DNA of 64,000 nucleotides from Neodontobutis hainanensis (taxonomy: Eukaryota > Chordata > Actinopteri > Gobiiformes > Odontobutidae): assembly GCA_024349245.1 (NCBI GenBank), contig JALDNG010000492.1, positions 142,501-206,500 on the forward strand. The letters run 5' to 3'. Numbering within the stretch: the first letter of the stretch is position 1; each line of letters starts with the position of its first letter. A program made the position numbers and the translations under genes. Shown here piece after piece: positions 22,211 through 32,943 of this stretch. Below the pieces are notes generated by a model. That model saw nothing but the letters and a program-made list of their open reading frames with translations. It did no database searches and was not told where the DNA came from.

Positions 22211-24990
22211 TTACTTCATCTGGGAGGTTGTTCCAGGTTTTGCTGCATGAAACTTAAACGCTGCTTCACCCTGTTTAGTTCTAACTCTGGGCACGAGCAG
22301 AAGGCCTGTCCCAGATGTTCTCAGAGTCCGAGGAGGTTCATAAGCTACTAGCATTTCAGAAATATATTCTGGTGCTAAACCATTTAGAGACTTGTAAACC
22401 AGTAGTGCTGTTTTAAAGTCTATCCTCTGAGCAACAGGAAGCCAGTGCAGAGATTTTAAAATTGGACTGATGTGGTTGTACTTCCTGGTGTTAGTTAGAA
22501 CCCGAGCAGCAGCGTTCTGAATAAGCTGCAGCTGTCTTAACCCTCGTTTTGAGAGACCAGTGAGCAGGCCGTTACAATAGTCTAACCTGCTGGAGATAAA
22601 AGCATGAATAAGTTTCTCTAAGTCTGGTTGAGACATTATTCCTTTGACTCTGGAAATATTTTTAAGGTGATAAAATGCAGATGATGTAATTGACTTAATG
22701 TGACTCTGGAAATTCAAGTCTGAGTCCAGGATGACCCCTAGATTTCTAACCTGGTTTTTAGATTTTAGAGAAAGAGACTCGAGGTGACTGCTGACATTTT
22801 CTCTTTGTTTCTGTGGTCCAAAGATAATTATTTCAGTCTTGTTTTTGTTCAGTTGGAGAAAATTATTTTGCATCCACACATCAATCTGTTCGATGCAGTG
22901 ACACAATGAATGGATTGGTCCATTTTCACCTGCTGTGAGTGAAATGTAAATCTGAGTGTCATCTGCATAATTATGGTAGGATACACCACAGCTGTGTATT
23001 AACTGGCCTAAAGGAAGCATGTAAAGATTGAATAATAGAGGTCCCAAGATAGACCCCTGTGGAACCCCACATGTCAGGGCCATTTGGTCTGATACACAGT
23101 TTCCAACCGAAACAAAGTACTTCCTGTCTTCAAGATAGGACTGAAACCATTTAAGAGCAGTTCCAGAGATACCTATCCATTCCTCTAATCTTTGTGACAG
23201 GATTTCATGGTCCACTGTATCAAACGCAGCACTCAAGTCCAACAGAACTAAGACAGAGACTTTGCCCGCGTCAGTGTTCAGACGGATGTCATTTGTGACT
23301 TTGATAAGTGCAGTCTCAGTGCTGTGATGGGGCCTAAAACCTGACTGAAAAGGATCAAAGCAGTTGTTAAGCAATAGAAAGTCATTAAGTTGCTGATATA
23401 CAACTTTTTCGATGACTTTCCCTAAAAATGGCAGGTTTGATATGGGCCTATAGTTGTTGAGCACTGTAGCATCAAGACTGCTCTTCTTTAGGAGAGGCTT
23501 GATGACAGCAGTTTTTAAGGCCCTTGGAAATGTTCCAAACTGTAAGGAATTATTGACTATATTAGTGAGTTGTGGTAACAAACTGCTTAGTACTGATTTT
23601 AGAAATCTAGTGGGTAAAACATCGAGGCAGCAGGTGGATGAGCTCAGGCTGGAGACAGTTTTTTCAATTGTTCTGTCATTAATGGGTGTAAAATGTGTAA
23701 ACTCAACCAAAGGTCTCCTATGTGGCTGCAGTGTTGTTGTTTGCCCTTTGGACTGTATCGCATGTTTAATGCCTTGAACCTTGTCATTAAAAACAATGCA
23801 AACTCATTGCATTTAGTGTTGAAACTAATTCTGGAGGAAATGGAGCTGGAGGGTTTGTTAATCTGTTCACTGTAGCAAACAGGACACGTGAGTTGTTACT
23901 GCTGTTGTTGATGAGCTCTGAGAAGAATATTTCTCTTGCTTTTTTCAAAGTTTGATTGAAAACATGCAGATTTTCTTTGTATACCTCATAATGAATTAAG
24001 AGTTTAAATTTACGCCATTTTCTTTCGGCTTTTCGGCATTCCCTTTTCTGTGCCCTGACAGAAGGAGCATTGCTCCACGAACCCTTCTGCCTCTTCCTCA
24101 TCACTTTAACCTTAACAGGAGCAATGGCGTCCATAACATTTAAAACACCTGAAGTATAACAATTCATTAAATCATCAACTTGACATGATGAGGCATTTTC
24201 AAACCTGATTGCCTCCATAAACTGTGTCCTGGTGTTATCATTAATGTGCCTCTTCTGAACAACTGTAGGTCCAGCAGCAGCTTTTGGAATCATGGACAGA
24301 TGGAAAAAGACACAAGAATGATCAGACAGAGCAACATCAATCACAGTAACTTCTGAAATATGAACACCCTTTGTAATGACCAGGTCCAGAGTGTGACCTC
24401 TGTTATGGGTCGGCTCATTAACATGCTGACAAAGACCAAAAGTATCAAGAATAGTAGAAAGTTCTTTGGCATTTCTGTCAGAAACATTATCCACATGCAC
24501 GTTAAAATCACCTGATATGATTATTTGTTCATATTCTGTGCAGATAACCGAAAGCATTTCAGTAAACTCATCAATAAAGTCATGACATTGTTGGGGTGGT
24601 TTGTAAAGAACAACATATATAGATGGAGAAAACCTCAACTCCATTTTGAATGCCACATACTCAAATGATGAAAACTCCCAAGTGATAGTTTCTGGATAAC
24701 AATATTATCCCTAAAAATAGCACAAACACCACCACCCTTTTGTTTTCCGCATTTTGGATAAAAATGTGAAATTCGATGGGGTGGATTCAATAAGGACAGC
24801 ATTTCCAGTCTTGCTGTCTAACCATGTTTCCGTTAAAAACATAAAATCAAGCTTATTTGAAATTATGAAATCATTAATTAAAAAGATTTGTTTCCCAAAG
24901 ACCTGACATTGAACACTGCAAGTTTCAAGTCTGTTTGAGCAGGACCAGACTTTATCTGTTTGCAGGAATTTGAATCAGGTTTGTCTGATT
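22211..24990 (-). pseudogene. L2 copy 1 ORF2, endonuclease-reverse transcriptase
   Basis: The endonuclease part (24656-23787) contains SGDFNVHVDN, HTLDLVITKG and ALSDHSCVFFHL, typical of APE-type enzymes. A frame change near 23770 leads into an open frame of about 500 codons (23710-22211) with RT motifs: NNYRPISNLPFLGKVIEKV, LLDLSAAFDTVDHEIL, GVPQGSILGPLLFNLYMLPL and YADDTQIYISL. The end carries the LHWLPV and the GLAPEY block of L2/CR1 elements. The upstream start is broken near 24660-25000 (compare 61196 in copy 2). The 3' end has a missing base near 22246, so the last residues are off frame. Confidence 0.9.
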
Positions 24991-25427
24991 AGACAAACTA
25001 ACTGTTATTCTCTTCTCGAGTCTGCGACTTCTGACTGTAGCTATGGAGCTCGGGGGAGTGTTCTCTCCCAGGGCCTCGGGTTGATAAGTATTTTATGATG
25101 ACAAAAGTCCTGGAACAGCAGAGGCCCTCAGTGTCCTAATCGCTGATAGTAGCCTTGATGCTAGTCAAGGCTTTTGGAGGAGCTGGTCTGGGAGGAGCTG
25201 GTCTGGGAGGGGGTGGAGGGGGTCTGACAGGGGTGCATTGGACACCTATCGGGGTCTCATTTGTTCTGGCCAAGATGGAGATGATAGAACCCGTGACCTG
25301 GCCAAGTTAGGTGTGAGGGGTATCAACTTAGTTCCAGATTTTACCAACATTTCCAGGTGATCTGGAAATCCCATTGGTGAATCCGGGGATGGGACAGAGA
25401 TGGTGAGGTCCTCAGAAGGTGTTGATG

Positions 25428-25754
25428 TTACTGGGGGTCCAGGGTCCTATTGGGGGTCCATTTCAGTAGTGGAGGTGTTGATGGTGGTCCAGTCAGAGGA
25501 GGATCTTTGGTTGGTGAGGCTGGAGTGTTTTTCTCATTATGGCTTCTCAGAGGGCCCTTTCTTTGTTTAAGAGGGCGACCAGAACCGTTTAGGTGTCTCA
25601 GGGAGTGCAGGAGATTATCTGTTAGCCTCCTGACCCCTCCTCTGTTTAGGTGTGGGCCCTTTCCTTTAAACAGGTCTACACGTTGCCAAAACAAGTTGAA
25701 GTTATCAATAAAGTGTACTCCTCTTGTCTCGCAGGTCTTGGACAGCCATGTATT
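25428..25754 (-). pseudogene. L2 copy 1 ORF1, C-terminal part
   Basis: The frame continues ORF1 past the transposon insertion: LFWQRVDLFKGKGPHLNRGG and a Pro-rich tail ending at a stop at 25428. In SGNH esterases the block before the catalytic His is normally D-x-x-H; here it reads G-K-G-P-H, so the Asp is not evident. The N-terminal part lies at 32944-33736. Confidence 0.8.
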
Positions 25755-25821
25755 TACAGTTTTTCTGAATTGCTAAAACACTAACTCCCATTGTAAAAAC
25801 AACACTGGCAACTGCCAAAAC

Positions 25822-26035
25822 GTCTCGGGTTACGTATGTAACCCTTGTTCCCTGAGAAGAGCGAGACACTGCGTCGGGAAACCGACACTATGGAAACGCC
25901 GGCGTGACGGCTCTGAAGTATGAATGAAACTAGACCAATCCTGATTGGTGCAACGTAATGCCGCGTGCCGGGCGCATCGGAAGTATAAAGGCGCCCGGCT
26001 CACCACGGCGCTAGTCTTTCGCGATGAAGCAATTG
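25822..26035. repeat. DIRS inverted terminal repeat (right end of element)
   Basis: It starts gtctcgggttacgtatgtaa, a stretch that itself folds as a small palindrome (ggttacgtatgtaacc). It matches the reverse complement of about 30645-30839 over about 190 bp, apart from the outermost 50 bases, which differ between the ends. Confidence 0.88.
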
Positions 26036-26062
26036 TTCCCGGCATGGGGAGGCGTGGCCGGT

Positions 26063-26166
26063 CGACGCAGTGTCTCGCTTCCCTTCTCAGGGAACAAGGG
26101 TTACACACGTAACCCGAGACGCCTTCGAGGAACTCGCACCGCGCCGGAAACCGACACTATGGGGAA
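26063..26166. repeat. DIRS internal complementary region
   Basis: The left half (26063-26121, cgacgcagtgtctcgc to acccgagacg) is the reverse complement of the element's window-left tip (25821-25876). The right half (from about 26122, ccttcgaggaactcgcac to cactatgggg) matches the reverse complement of the window-right tip (about 30790-30839). In DIRS elements this region bridges the two ends and is thought to help form the circular DNA intermediate. Confidence 0.88.
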
Positions 26167-26219
26167 CGAAATACCCACTACGCCACACCGATCCATGCCT
26201 AATCTAGGTTATGAGGCTG

Positions 26220-26850
26220 GAGTGCATGCCCCCTTAGGACGAAAGCACCCTAGCGCCTGGCGCCTCAGGGAGATGAACTGACCGCCTGCTTAGTTGCGGG
26301 CAGATCCTCTTAGGAGACCCGAATCACACTAACAGTTGGTTTGATTTTCTCCACTGCGAAGACTTACGCAAATAGGTTTGCAGTGCTCTGACCAGACAGA
26401 GCAAATGAAGTCTCGCTTCTTCAGCCGACACATACCGCGGAGGATGCAATACCTGCAAGACCGTAGGCCGCACAGCCTCAGATGCAAGATGGTCTGAACC
26501 CCTCTGGGGCAGACTCCAGGCCAATTGGTGTTATAGCCAGGGCCTGAAGTCCCTCCCAACCTCTTAAGCGAGGTAACCACAAGGAGCAGCGCCACCTTAA
26601 ACGCCAGAATTCGATATGTCGCCTATTTCAGTGGCTCGAAGGGGCCTCAGCCAACCCTTCCAGTGCCACCGCCAAGTCCCACGTTGGGACTCTGGGATGA
26701 GTCGCAGGTCTCATCCTCCATTTACCACGAAGGAAGCGTGACGATCAAGAGTGCCTCCTCAGAGGCCCCTCACTTATAGCGGCGTGAAATGCCCCAATTG
26801 CAGTCACGCCGCTTCTTTTCTAACCGCCCTCTCGTGGAAGGAGCCCTGGA
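26220..26850 (-). pseudogene. DIRS tyrosine recombinase, broken
   Basis: Fragments in shifted frames resemble DIRS recombinases: ILSSRAPSTR near 26840, an ALLLVVTSLKRLGG stretch near 26590, and LQVLHPPRYVSAEEARLHL with LVRALQTYLRKSS near 26490-26360. The enzyme would insert the circular DNA copy by site-specific strand exchange. The downstream part holding the H-x-x-R and Tyr residues is not recognisable, and about 80 residues seem to be lost between 26320 and the internal complementary region. Confidence 0.7.
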
Positions 26851-27129
26851 ACTGAGTATGATCTCTACTACACCTACAGGCGGGCCATCTTATAATTACT
26901 GAGCCCCCTCAGGGGCCAGACTCAAAGCTTCCAGCTCTCTGGCTGGGGCCTGAGATGGCAGGACCCAGGGATCTGCCATGGGGAGCCCGTCTGCAGTGTT
27001 CTCTAGAACTCCCGGGAGCAGCGCTATCGGGGAAACTGCACACAGACGCAGCCTCAGCTACATCGGAACCATGGCATCCAAAACCTGCAGGGTTGGATGC
27101 GTGAGGAAAACACACAATGTTTTTGACAG

Positions 27130-27600
27130 GGATACCTGTCGCATATAGACTTCACCACCTCTGGATGAAGTGCCATTCCTTGCCTTTCAGCCCCTGCCTC
27201 GACAGGATGTCTGCTCCATAATTCTGGTCCCCAGGAACGTTCATCCCTCTGATGAACGATTATTTACCCTGGGACCATAGGAGGATCTGATGCGCCAGTC
27301 TGTAAAAACGGCGCGATCTCAGACCCCCTGATGGTTTAGGTACGCCACCACCGACATATCGCCGGAGTGTACCGGGACACAGCCAACATTTCCAGGCAGT
27401 TTCTGTGCTATAGAACACGCTCCTGCCACAGACCTTGGGAAAAGAGGCCGTCCATGACCGCGCCCCACCCAGTGAGGGAGGCGTCTGTCGAAACGGATTC
27501 CCGGTGACATGCCGCTCCCCGCACTGGCCCTGGGCCAGAAACCAAGTCGTCTTCCAGGTTGACAGGGCACGAAGGGATCTGCGTGTTATCCTGAACAGCC
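27130..27600 (-). pseudogene. DIRS RNase H domain, broken
   Basis: The - strand frame at 27570-27319 reads DRRLPHWVGRGHGRPLF and, later, VHSGDMSVVAYLNHQGV. These correspond to the D-x-x-x-x-GWG block and to the TDNxxVVxYINxQGG block of DIRS RNase H. Acidic residues are partly replaced (the TDN equivalent reads SGD), and frames shift between blocks. It follows the reverse transcriptase, as in the DIRS polyprotein. Confidence 0.72.
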
Positions 27601-27699
27601 TGAATGGGTCCCCTCGGGGACCACCCCTTGGCTTTCAGCCACCACTGCAGGGTCTCATATATAGCGGTCCAATATATGTTACGTTGGGCCCTGAGCCCC

Positions 27700-28480
27700 A
27701 GCAGTGCTTAAACCTGCTTTGCAGTGATGTTGCGGCCTAGCTTTATACTGAGACCAACGCCAGTATGGCTTTTCTTGATGCGTTTGGGTGACATATGCAT
27801 TGTCATTGGGTCCCACACCGCTCCAGAGCGTGGTCCTCTGGGAGGACCTCAACACTCTCTTCTCCGTCTTTAGTCTCAACCCCCGGCTCTAAAATAAAGC
27901 CAAGGACGACATCTCAATGCTGCCCTGCCATTTCTCAAGACTGGGTCCAAATGAGCCAGTCATCGATCTAATTCAGTACACGAATGCCCGGGAGTTTGAA
28001 TGGAGCCAGGACTGCATCCATGCACCTGGTGAACATGCGAGGAGAGAGCTAGGCCGAATGGAAGAACCCAATACTGGAATGCTTAGCCCCCGAAAGCTAA
28101 ACCTTAGGAACTTCCTGTAAAAAGGACTAATAATAATAGAAATGTGGAGGTATGCGTCTTTCAGATCTATCGTGGCAAACCCGTCCTCAGACCGGTTTTG
28201 GTTCACGATAATAGGTATTGCTTCCAGCATTTTGAACCTGAACCTCCTCAGAGACCAGTTCAAATACCTCAGATCTAATTTTCAGACGTGGACCCTTGTC
28301 CTTTTTTTTTTTTTTTTTTTTTTTTTTTGGGAATTATAAAGTACCGGCTGTAGAGCCCCACCTCCTTCTGACGGAGGAACCCATGCCTCCTGTACCAGAA
28401 GGAAGTGTACTTCCTGCTCCCTAACCCGAGCCTGCCCAATGAACTCAGCCTCTCGGGCTGACCTCGGTGTTTGAATATAC
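27700..28480 (-). pseudogene. DIRS reverse transcriptase, broken
   Basis: Recognisable pieces are YSRYFIIPKK near 28330, NWSLRRFRFKMLEAIPIIV and then FATIDLKDAYLHISI near 28180-28110 (the first catalytic Asp block). A FLRFSFRGLSI-like stretch follows. The catalytic Y-x-DD block is expected near 27960 but lies in a damaged part and is not clear. A T tract interrupts the frame directly after the two lysines of IPKK. The segment matches the family pattern for DIRS reverse transcriptases as I remember it. Confidence 0.75.
28299..28329. repeat. Poly(T)/poly(A) tract in DIRS RT
   Basis: An uninterrupted run of about 28 T on + strand, followed by gggaattataaag. On the coding strand it expands the AAA lysine codons after FIIP, so it probably arose by slippage on an original Lys-Lys pair. 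Confidence 0.9.
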
Positions 28481-28525
28481 TGTTTTTGACCCCTGAAGTG
28501 GCCGCTTGGCAGGAAAAGCCATCTA

Positions 28526-30618
28526 TTATTGTTCGACGTGCGCACGCCATCGAGGTCGTGTGCGCGCTGGAAACTGATGTGGCCCAAAGCGCCATAGACG
28601 GGTGGGCCTTACATCACCTTTCCAGAGGGCTCCGCATAGAAAAACGGTCTCAGCCGCTTCTCCCGGGGCAGCCCTCAGAGGTCCTTGTACAGCCAGGACC
28701 TCTTCCCCAAAGCTGTAGCCTGAAGGACGGCCCTCGAGTCGCCTCTTCTGCTGAACCGGCTTTGTGCGCGAACGCCGCCTATTGCCGAGCTCCATGCGGA
28801 GAGGCTCTGGCGACGCCACGAGGAGCTCGATGATGGCTGGGGCCGGTCCTTTTAGAATCAGCCCTTTTGGCTTGGAGCGGCGAGGATGAACTGCAGGGAT
28901 GCAGCAGCCCTCCTCCTCGCCTCCCGAACCCTGCCGACGACCATAAAACCGGCCGCTGAGCAGGCCAGAAGGCGAAAGAGGAGCACACAGGAGGAAACCT
29001 TTCCTAAATGCCCCCGTGGCCACCAGGAAGCGGGCCGCACCGCGCCCGCCTCCTGGTAACCCGAGAGACAAATCCGTCGCCCTGCGGAGCTCAGCCACCT
29101 CCTCAGGTGTGACTGTCTCGCCTCATCCTCGACTTTACCAGGTCGGCCTGGCATGCCCGCAATATATTACCAAATGCAGACATGCCCCTGCCCGACCTGC
29201 CGCTACCTCTATGCCCTGCACACCCTCACCCTGTCTCTCTACACGGCTTGGTGGGCGGCACCGGGGTTTTTTAGTTGAAGACCCCGCAGCGGGAGGGAGG
29301 TCACTGGCCTTCCAAACACCTCCCTTTATATTTGTTTTGTCGTGCTTCTGTGTTGCAGAAAGCACCGCCTTAATGAGCTCCTCCTAAGCGGGCACGTGAG
29401 GTGACGAGTAAACCTCCGCGTCATCCGCCACAGTGCTGAGGATTTTCTCTCTCTCGCTCAAGCACCGCCTCTCCTCGTGCAAGAAGCGTCATCAAAGGCT
29501 TCTGCACGTGGAGGAAGGGCATCAAATCTGTCTGATGATGATTGGGAATTGCCTCAGCAGTCCCAATCTCATCAACATTCCAGCTGCGATCCCGCGCATT
29601 ACGCGCCTCGCCGCCTCGGCGGACGCGTAGCCAGCCCGCGGGGAGCGCAAGCCTGGCCGGCCCCGTCAAACACGGCCAGGCGGGAGCGCAGCACTCTGCC
29701 GGGGAGTGCTTCACAGTGCTCACAGTTAGCTGTGAAAATTGGCAAACCCCGCTTGATCTTTCTCTGCGCTTTTCCTCAGTGTCACCGCCTCGGCGCTGAG
29801 CACATCCACAACCTCAGATGTGGACAGCTCAAGCCTCGGACCCTTTCTCGTGCAGAAGAAGCCTCATCGCTGGCTTCTGCACGCGGAGTTTTAATGATGG
29901 CTGGGGCCGGTGGCAAATGAGGGAACGAGTGAGCCTCAGCGTCACCCACCTCGGTGCTGAGCACATCCACTTCCTCAGATGTGGATAGCTCCAGCCCGGC
30001 CCCTTTCCTGTCTTATTTAGCGGGCAAATGAGGGGACGAGTGAGCCTCAGCGCCACCCGCCTCGGTGCTGAGCACATCCACAACCTCAGATGTGGACAGC
30101 TCAAGCCGGACCCTTTCTCGTGCAGAAGAAGCCTCATCGCGGGCTTCTGCACGAGGAGGACGGGCCTCAGATTTCTTTCTGTCTTATTTAGCGGGCAAAT
30201 GAGGAAACGAGTGAGCCTCAGCGCCACCCGCCTCGGTGCTGAGCACATCCACTTCCTCAGATGTGGATAGCTCCAGCCCGGCCCCTTTCTCCGTGCAGAA
30301 GAAGCCTCATCACGGGCTTCTGCACGGGGAGAACGGGCCTTGGAACTGTCTGGTGATTGAGACAATGCCTCAGCAGTCTCATCAACTAGTTCCAGCTGCC
30401 ACCCCCACGATCTAAACCGCCGCGCCGGCGGACGCGGGACCTGCCCGCTGGGGCGCCTCACCATGCCCACAGCCAGCTCTCTCGAGAGCTGACCGAGCGT
30501 GCTGCACTCCCAAACAGATCACACACATGGCGTGCGTGTCCCTGCCCGTGACATTTACCGAGGGCAGGGGTACACACTGTCTGAGCTGTTCACTCGCCAT
30601 TTCTTGTCTAAGGATCAC
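28526..30618 (-). pseudogene. DIRS gag-like region, broken
   Basis: The start is likely at MASEQLRQCVPLPS (ATG near 30600). It is followed by GRDTHAMCVICLGVQHARSA and a CGH, a Cys-His pattern typical of DIRS gag N-termini. A central repeated acidic part spans 29780-30340. Near 29070-28860 the frames contain ATDLSL and a VSPSGL-like block (PLSPSGLLSGRFYG), which resemble the conserved C-terminal part. The protein would package element RNA. Several frameshifts separate these parts. Confidence 0.65.
29780..30345. repeat. Internal repeats in DIRS gag
   Basis: Four copies of a block of about 50 bp (cctcggtgctgagcacatcc and following) start near 29787, 29949, 30060 and 30231. A companion block (gtgcagaagaagcctcatc..ggcttctgcacg) is found three times, as imperfect hairpins. 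The spacing is irregular (about 110-170 bp). On the coding strand they give an acidic Ser/Glu/Val repeat. Confidence 0.85.
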
Positions 30619-30644
30619 GGTCTATTGTCTCTAACACACACTTG

Positions 30645-30839
30645 AGCAATTGTCTGAAGAGCGAAAAACTAGCGCCGTGGTGAGCCGGCGCCTTTTATAC
30701 TTCCGTACGCCGCACGCACGGCATTACGTTGCACCAATCAGGATTGGTCTAGTTTCATTCATACTTCAGAGCCGTCACGCCAAGGCGTTTCCCCATAGTG
30801 TCGGTTTCCCGACGCAGTGCGAGTTCCCTCGAAAGGGAA
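30645..30839. repeat. DIRS inverted terminal repeat (left end of element)
   Basis: It contains aaaaactagcgccgtggtga, the ccaatcaggattggtctagt block and cgacgcagtgcgagttccct. It is the reverse complement of 25822-26035 with modest divergence, and ends gaaagggaac at the junction with the host transposon. Confidence 0.88.
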
Positions 30840-31158
30840 CCCTTTTATCAAATCAATCACACTGTTGTCAAAATCTTAAACACTATTCATCTGTTTAGGA
30901 CACAATTTGCAAATCTGAATCGCCCATTTACCAAAACTCTAAACACATTCTCAAACACAGAACACAACTCTTCAGTGTCATCCACTTGTACCCAGAAGTG
31001 TGCACACAGGCTACAGAAGTGAAACACAACTAACACACTGTTCTCATCCTTTACACACTACCACTCAAAATTGAAAACACATGAGTCCAATCAGTGCACA
31101 CAATTAGAAAACAGTATTTAAGCCTAGTCAAATGCAAATGGCATGAGGTGATCCAACA

Positions 31159-32499
31159 ATGGAGCAGAACAGAGGAAGAGGTGGAGGAAGAAGTGGAGGA
31201 AGTGAAAGAGAAAGAGGAAGAGGAAGAGGAGTCTGTGTCAGAGGTGGTGGGCGAGGACAAAGACCAAGCAGATCAATAATTTCTAATGACATTCGAGCAA
31301 CTGTCTTAGATCATGTTCTGGTGCATGGCATGACTATGAGGGAGGCAGGGCAACGTGTGCAACCAAACCTAAGCAGGTTCTCAGTGGCTCCTATAATCCG
31401 GACCTTCAGAGAAGAAAACAAGTAAAGTATACTTGTCTCAATGACACATAACTTTTCAATGGTACTGTGTTTTGAAAACATTTACTGAATAAAATGTGTG
31501 TGTATGTGTATACTTCTAAGTAAATGGGGTTCTTTTACAGAATTGAAAGACGGCCTCATGAGAGTGGAAGGACACGCATGTTCTCACAACACCAGGAGAC
31601 ACTTATTGTGGATATGGTCCGTCAGAACAATGCAATTCGACTGCATGAAATACAGCAGCGGATTGTAGAAGACAACGTACATTTCGAGGGAATAAATAGT
31701 GTGAATCTGTCAACAATTGATCGTGTCCTGCAACGCAACAAGATAAGGATGAAACAAGTTTATCGGGTACCATTTGAGCCAAACATTGAGTAGGCTACGA
31801 TGTCAATATGTGCAAGTAAGTAAGCTCAGTACTAGAAAGTACTGTGTATTTTGTGAAGCAGCACATGTATACATCTTACTGTGTCATTTATGTACAGATA
31901 ATCTTTGAGCTTGACTTAATGGCTATGCCTCATGAATACATTTTCATGGATGAAGCTGGATTCAATCTAGCCAAAAGGAGAAGAAGAGGTCGCAACGTGA
32001 TAGGTCAACGTGCCATTATTGAACTGCCTGGCCAGCGTGGTGGAAATGTAACCATTTGTGCTGCCATCAGCAGCTATGGGGTTCTCAACAGTCATGTTAC
32101 TGTTGGGTCATACAACACCGAACTGCTGCTAACATTCCTGGATGGTCTACGGGGTGCTCTGCTCGAGCAGAGGAGCGCGAGCAGGCGGAGCGCCCCATGT
32201 ATGTTGTCATTTGGGACAATGTGAGCTTTCACCGTGGTCCGAGAATACGCGATTGGTTTCAAAATGCAGCATTTTATGAATGTTTTTCTTCCACCATACT
32301 CTCCTTCTTAAACCCTATCGAGGAGTTTTTCTCAGCATGGAGATGGAAAGTGTATGACCATAACCCTTACACACAGGAGAACCTAATTCAAGCAATGACT
32401 GGACCATGTGGCGACATCAGCGTGGAATCTTGCCAGGGCTGGATTCGGCATGCTAAAGCATTCTTTCCCGTTGCCTTGCAAGGAGAACATAGCATGTGA
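31159..32499 (+). pseudogene. IS630/Tc1 transposase, copy 2, frame-broken
   Basis: The exon structure is as in copy 1: exon 1 31159-31421, exon 2 31541-31815, exon 3 31898-32499, with the same gtaaag/tttacag and gtaagt/tacag borders. Here exon 2 keeps the base lost in copy 1 (fcgaggGAATAA), so it stays open to PNIE. The stop after PNIE, the jump near 32160 and the out-of-frame stretch before LNPIEE remain. The catalytic Asp, Asp and Glu blocks are all visible. Since both copies share three lesions, the element probably moved with transposase supplied by another copy. Confidence 0.85.
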
Positions 32500-32943
32500 C
32501 GTGGATAAAGTCCTGTGGCCTCACCCAGCAGAGAGGCGTAATCCTGAGGCAGAATGAATGCTGTAAACATGTCTTATTTTATTTTTTCTTAGCATAAGTT
32601 TTGTTTCTCTTTTTGCTGCAGTTTTTAAAGCTTTATATTATTTCTTTGTTTAAATAAGAGTACAAGAATATAATTATTCCCGCTATCCCACAGTGTTTAG
32701 CATTTATTTATGTAGTGTGTAATGGTTGCTAAGTTGTGTTTGCATTAGCTGGTTTTGTGTGGTTTTTGACGGTAGTGAGTGATTTTGATTCAAGTTAAAA
32801 TGGTTTTGGGTCAAATATTTGGTTTTGCTAGAGGAGTCAGAGGTTTTGTGAATGTAGCTAGAAAATTGGGTTTTGTGTTCACAGTTTAGAGAAAAGGAGA
32901 GCAGGTTTCAAGAAATGTGTCTTAGCAATTCAGAAAAACTGTA

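Larger units (their letters stand above)
25822..30839 (-). mobile_element. DIRS-like tyrosine-recombinase retrotransposon
   Basis: The element is about 5.0 kb and inserted 65 bp inside the IS630/Tc1 copy. Copy 1 of that transposon reads ccaaaaccctttatc uninterrupted, and here the text is split at aaaac/accc with no duplication beyond about 3 bp of shared aac, as expected for recombinase-mediated integration. On the - strand the order is left inverted repeat, gag-like region, reverse transcriptase, RNase H, tyrosine recombinase, internal complementary region and right inverted repeat. This is the standard DIRS layout. All reading frames are broken, so this copy cannot move by itself. Confidence 0.9.
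25757..32941 (+). mobile_element. IS630/Tc1-like transposon, copy 2, in L2 ORF1
   Basis: It has the same terminal repeats as copy 1 (cagtttttctgaattgctaa and reverse), flanked by TA at 25755-25756 and 32942-32943. The intact site is visible in L2 copy 2 near 61950 (gtatttagtgcaagcag). Only 65 bp of the left end precede the nested DIRS element; the rest resumes at about 30840. The sequence is close to identical to copy 1, including shared frame lesions. Confidence 0.92.

Noticed and set aside
28526..29098. A 190-codon frame as an independent gene
   Set aside because: It fits as a shifted piece of the DIRS gag region with family-like motifs.
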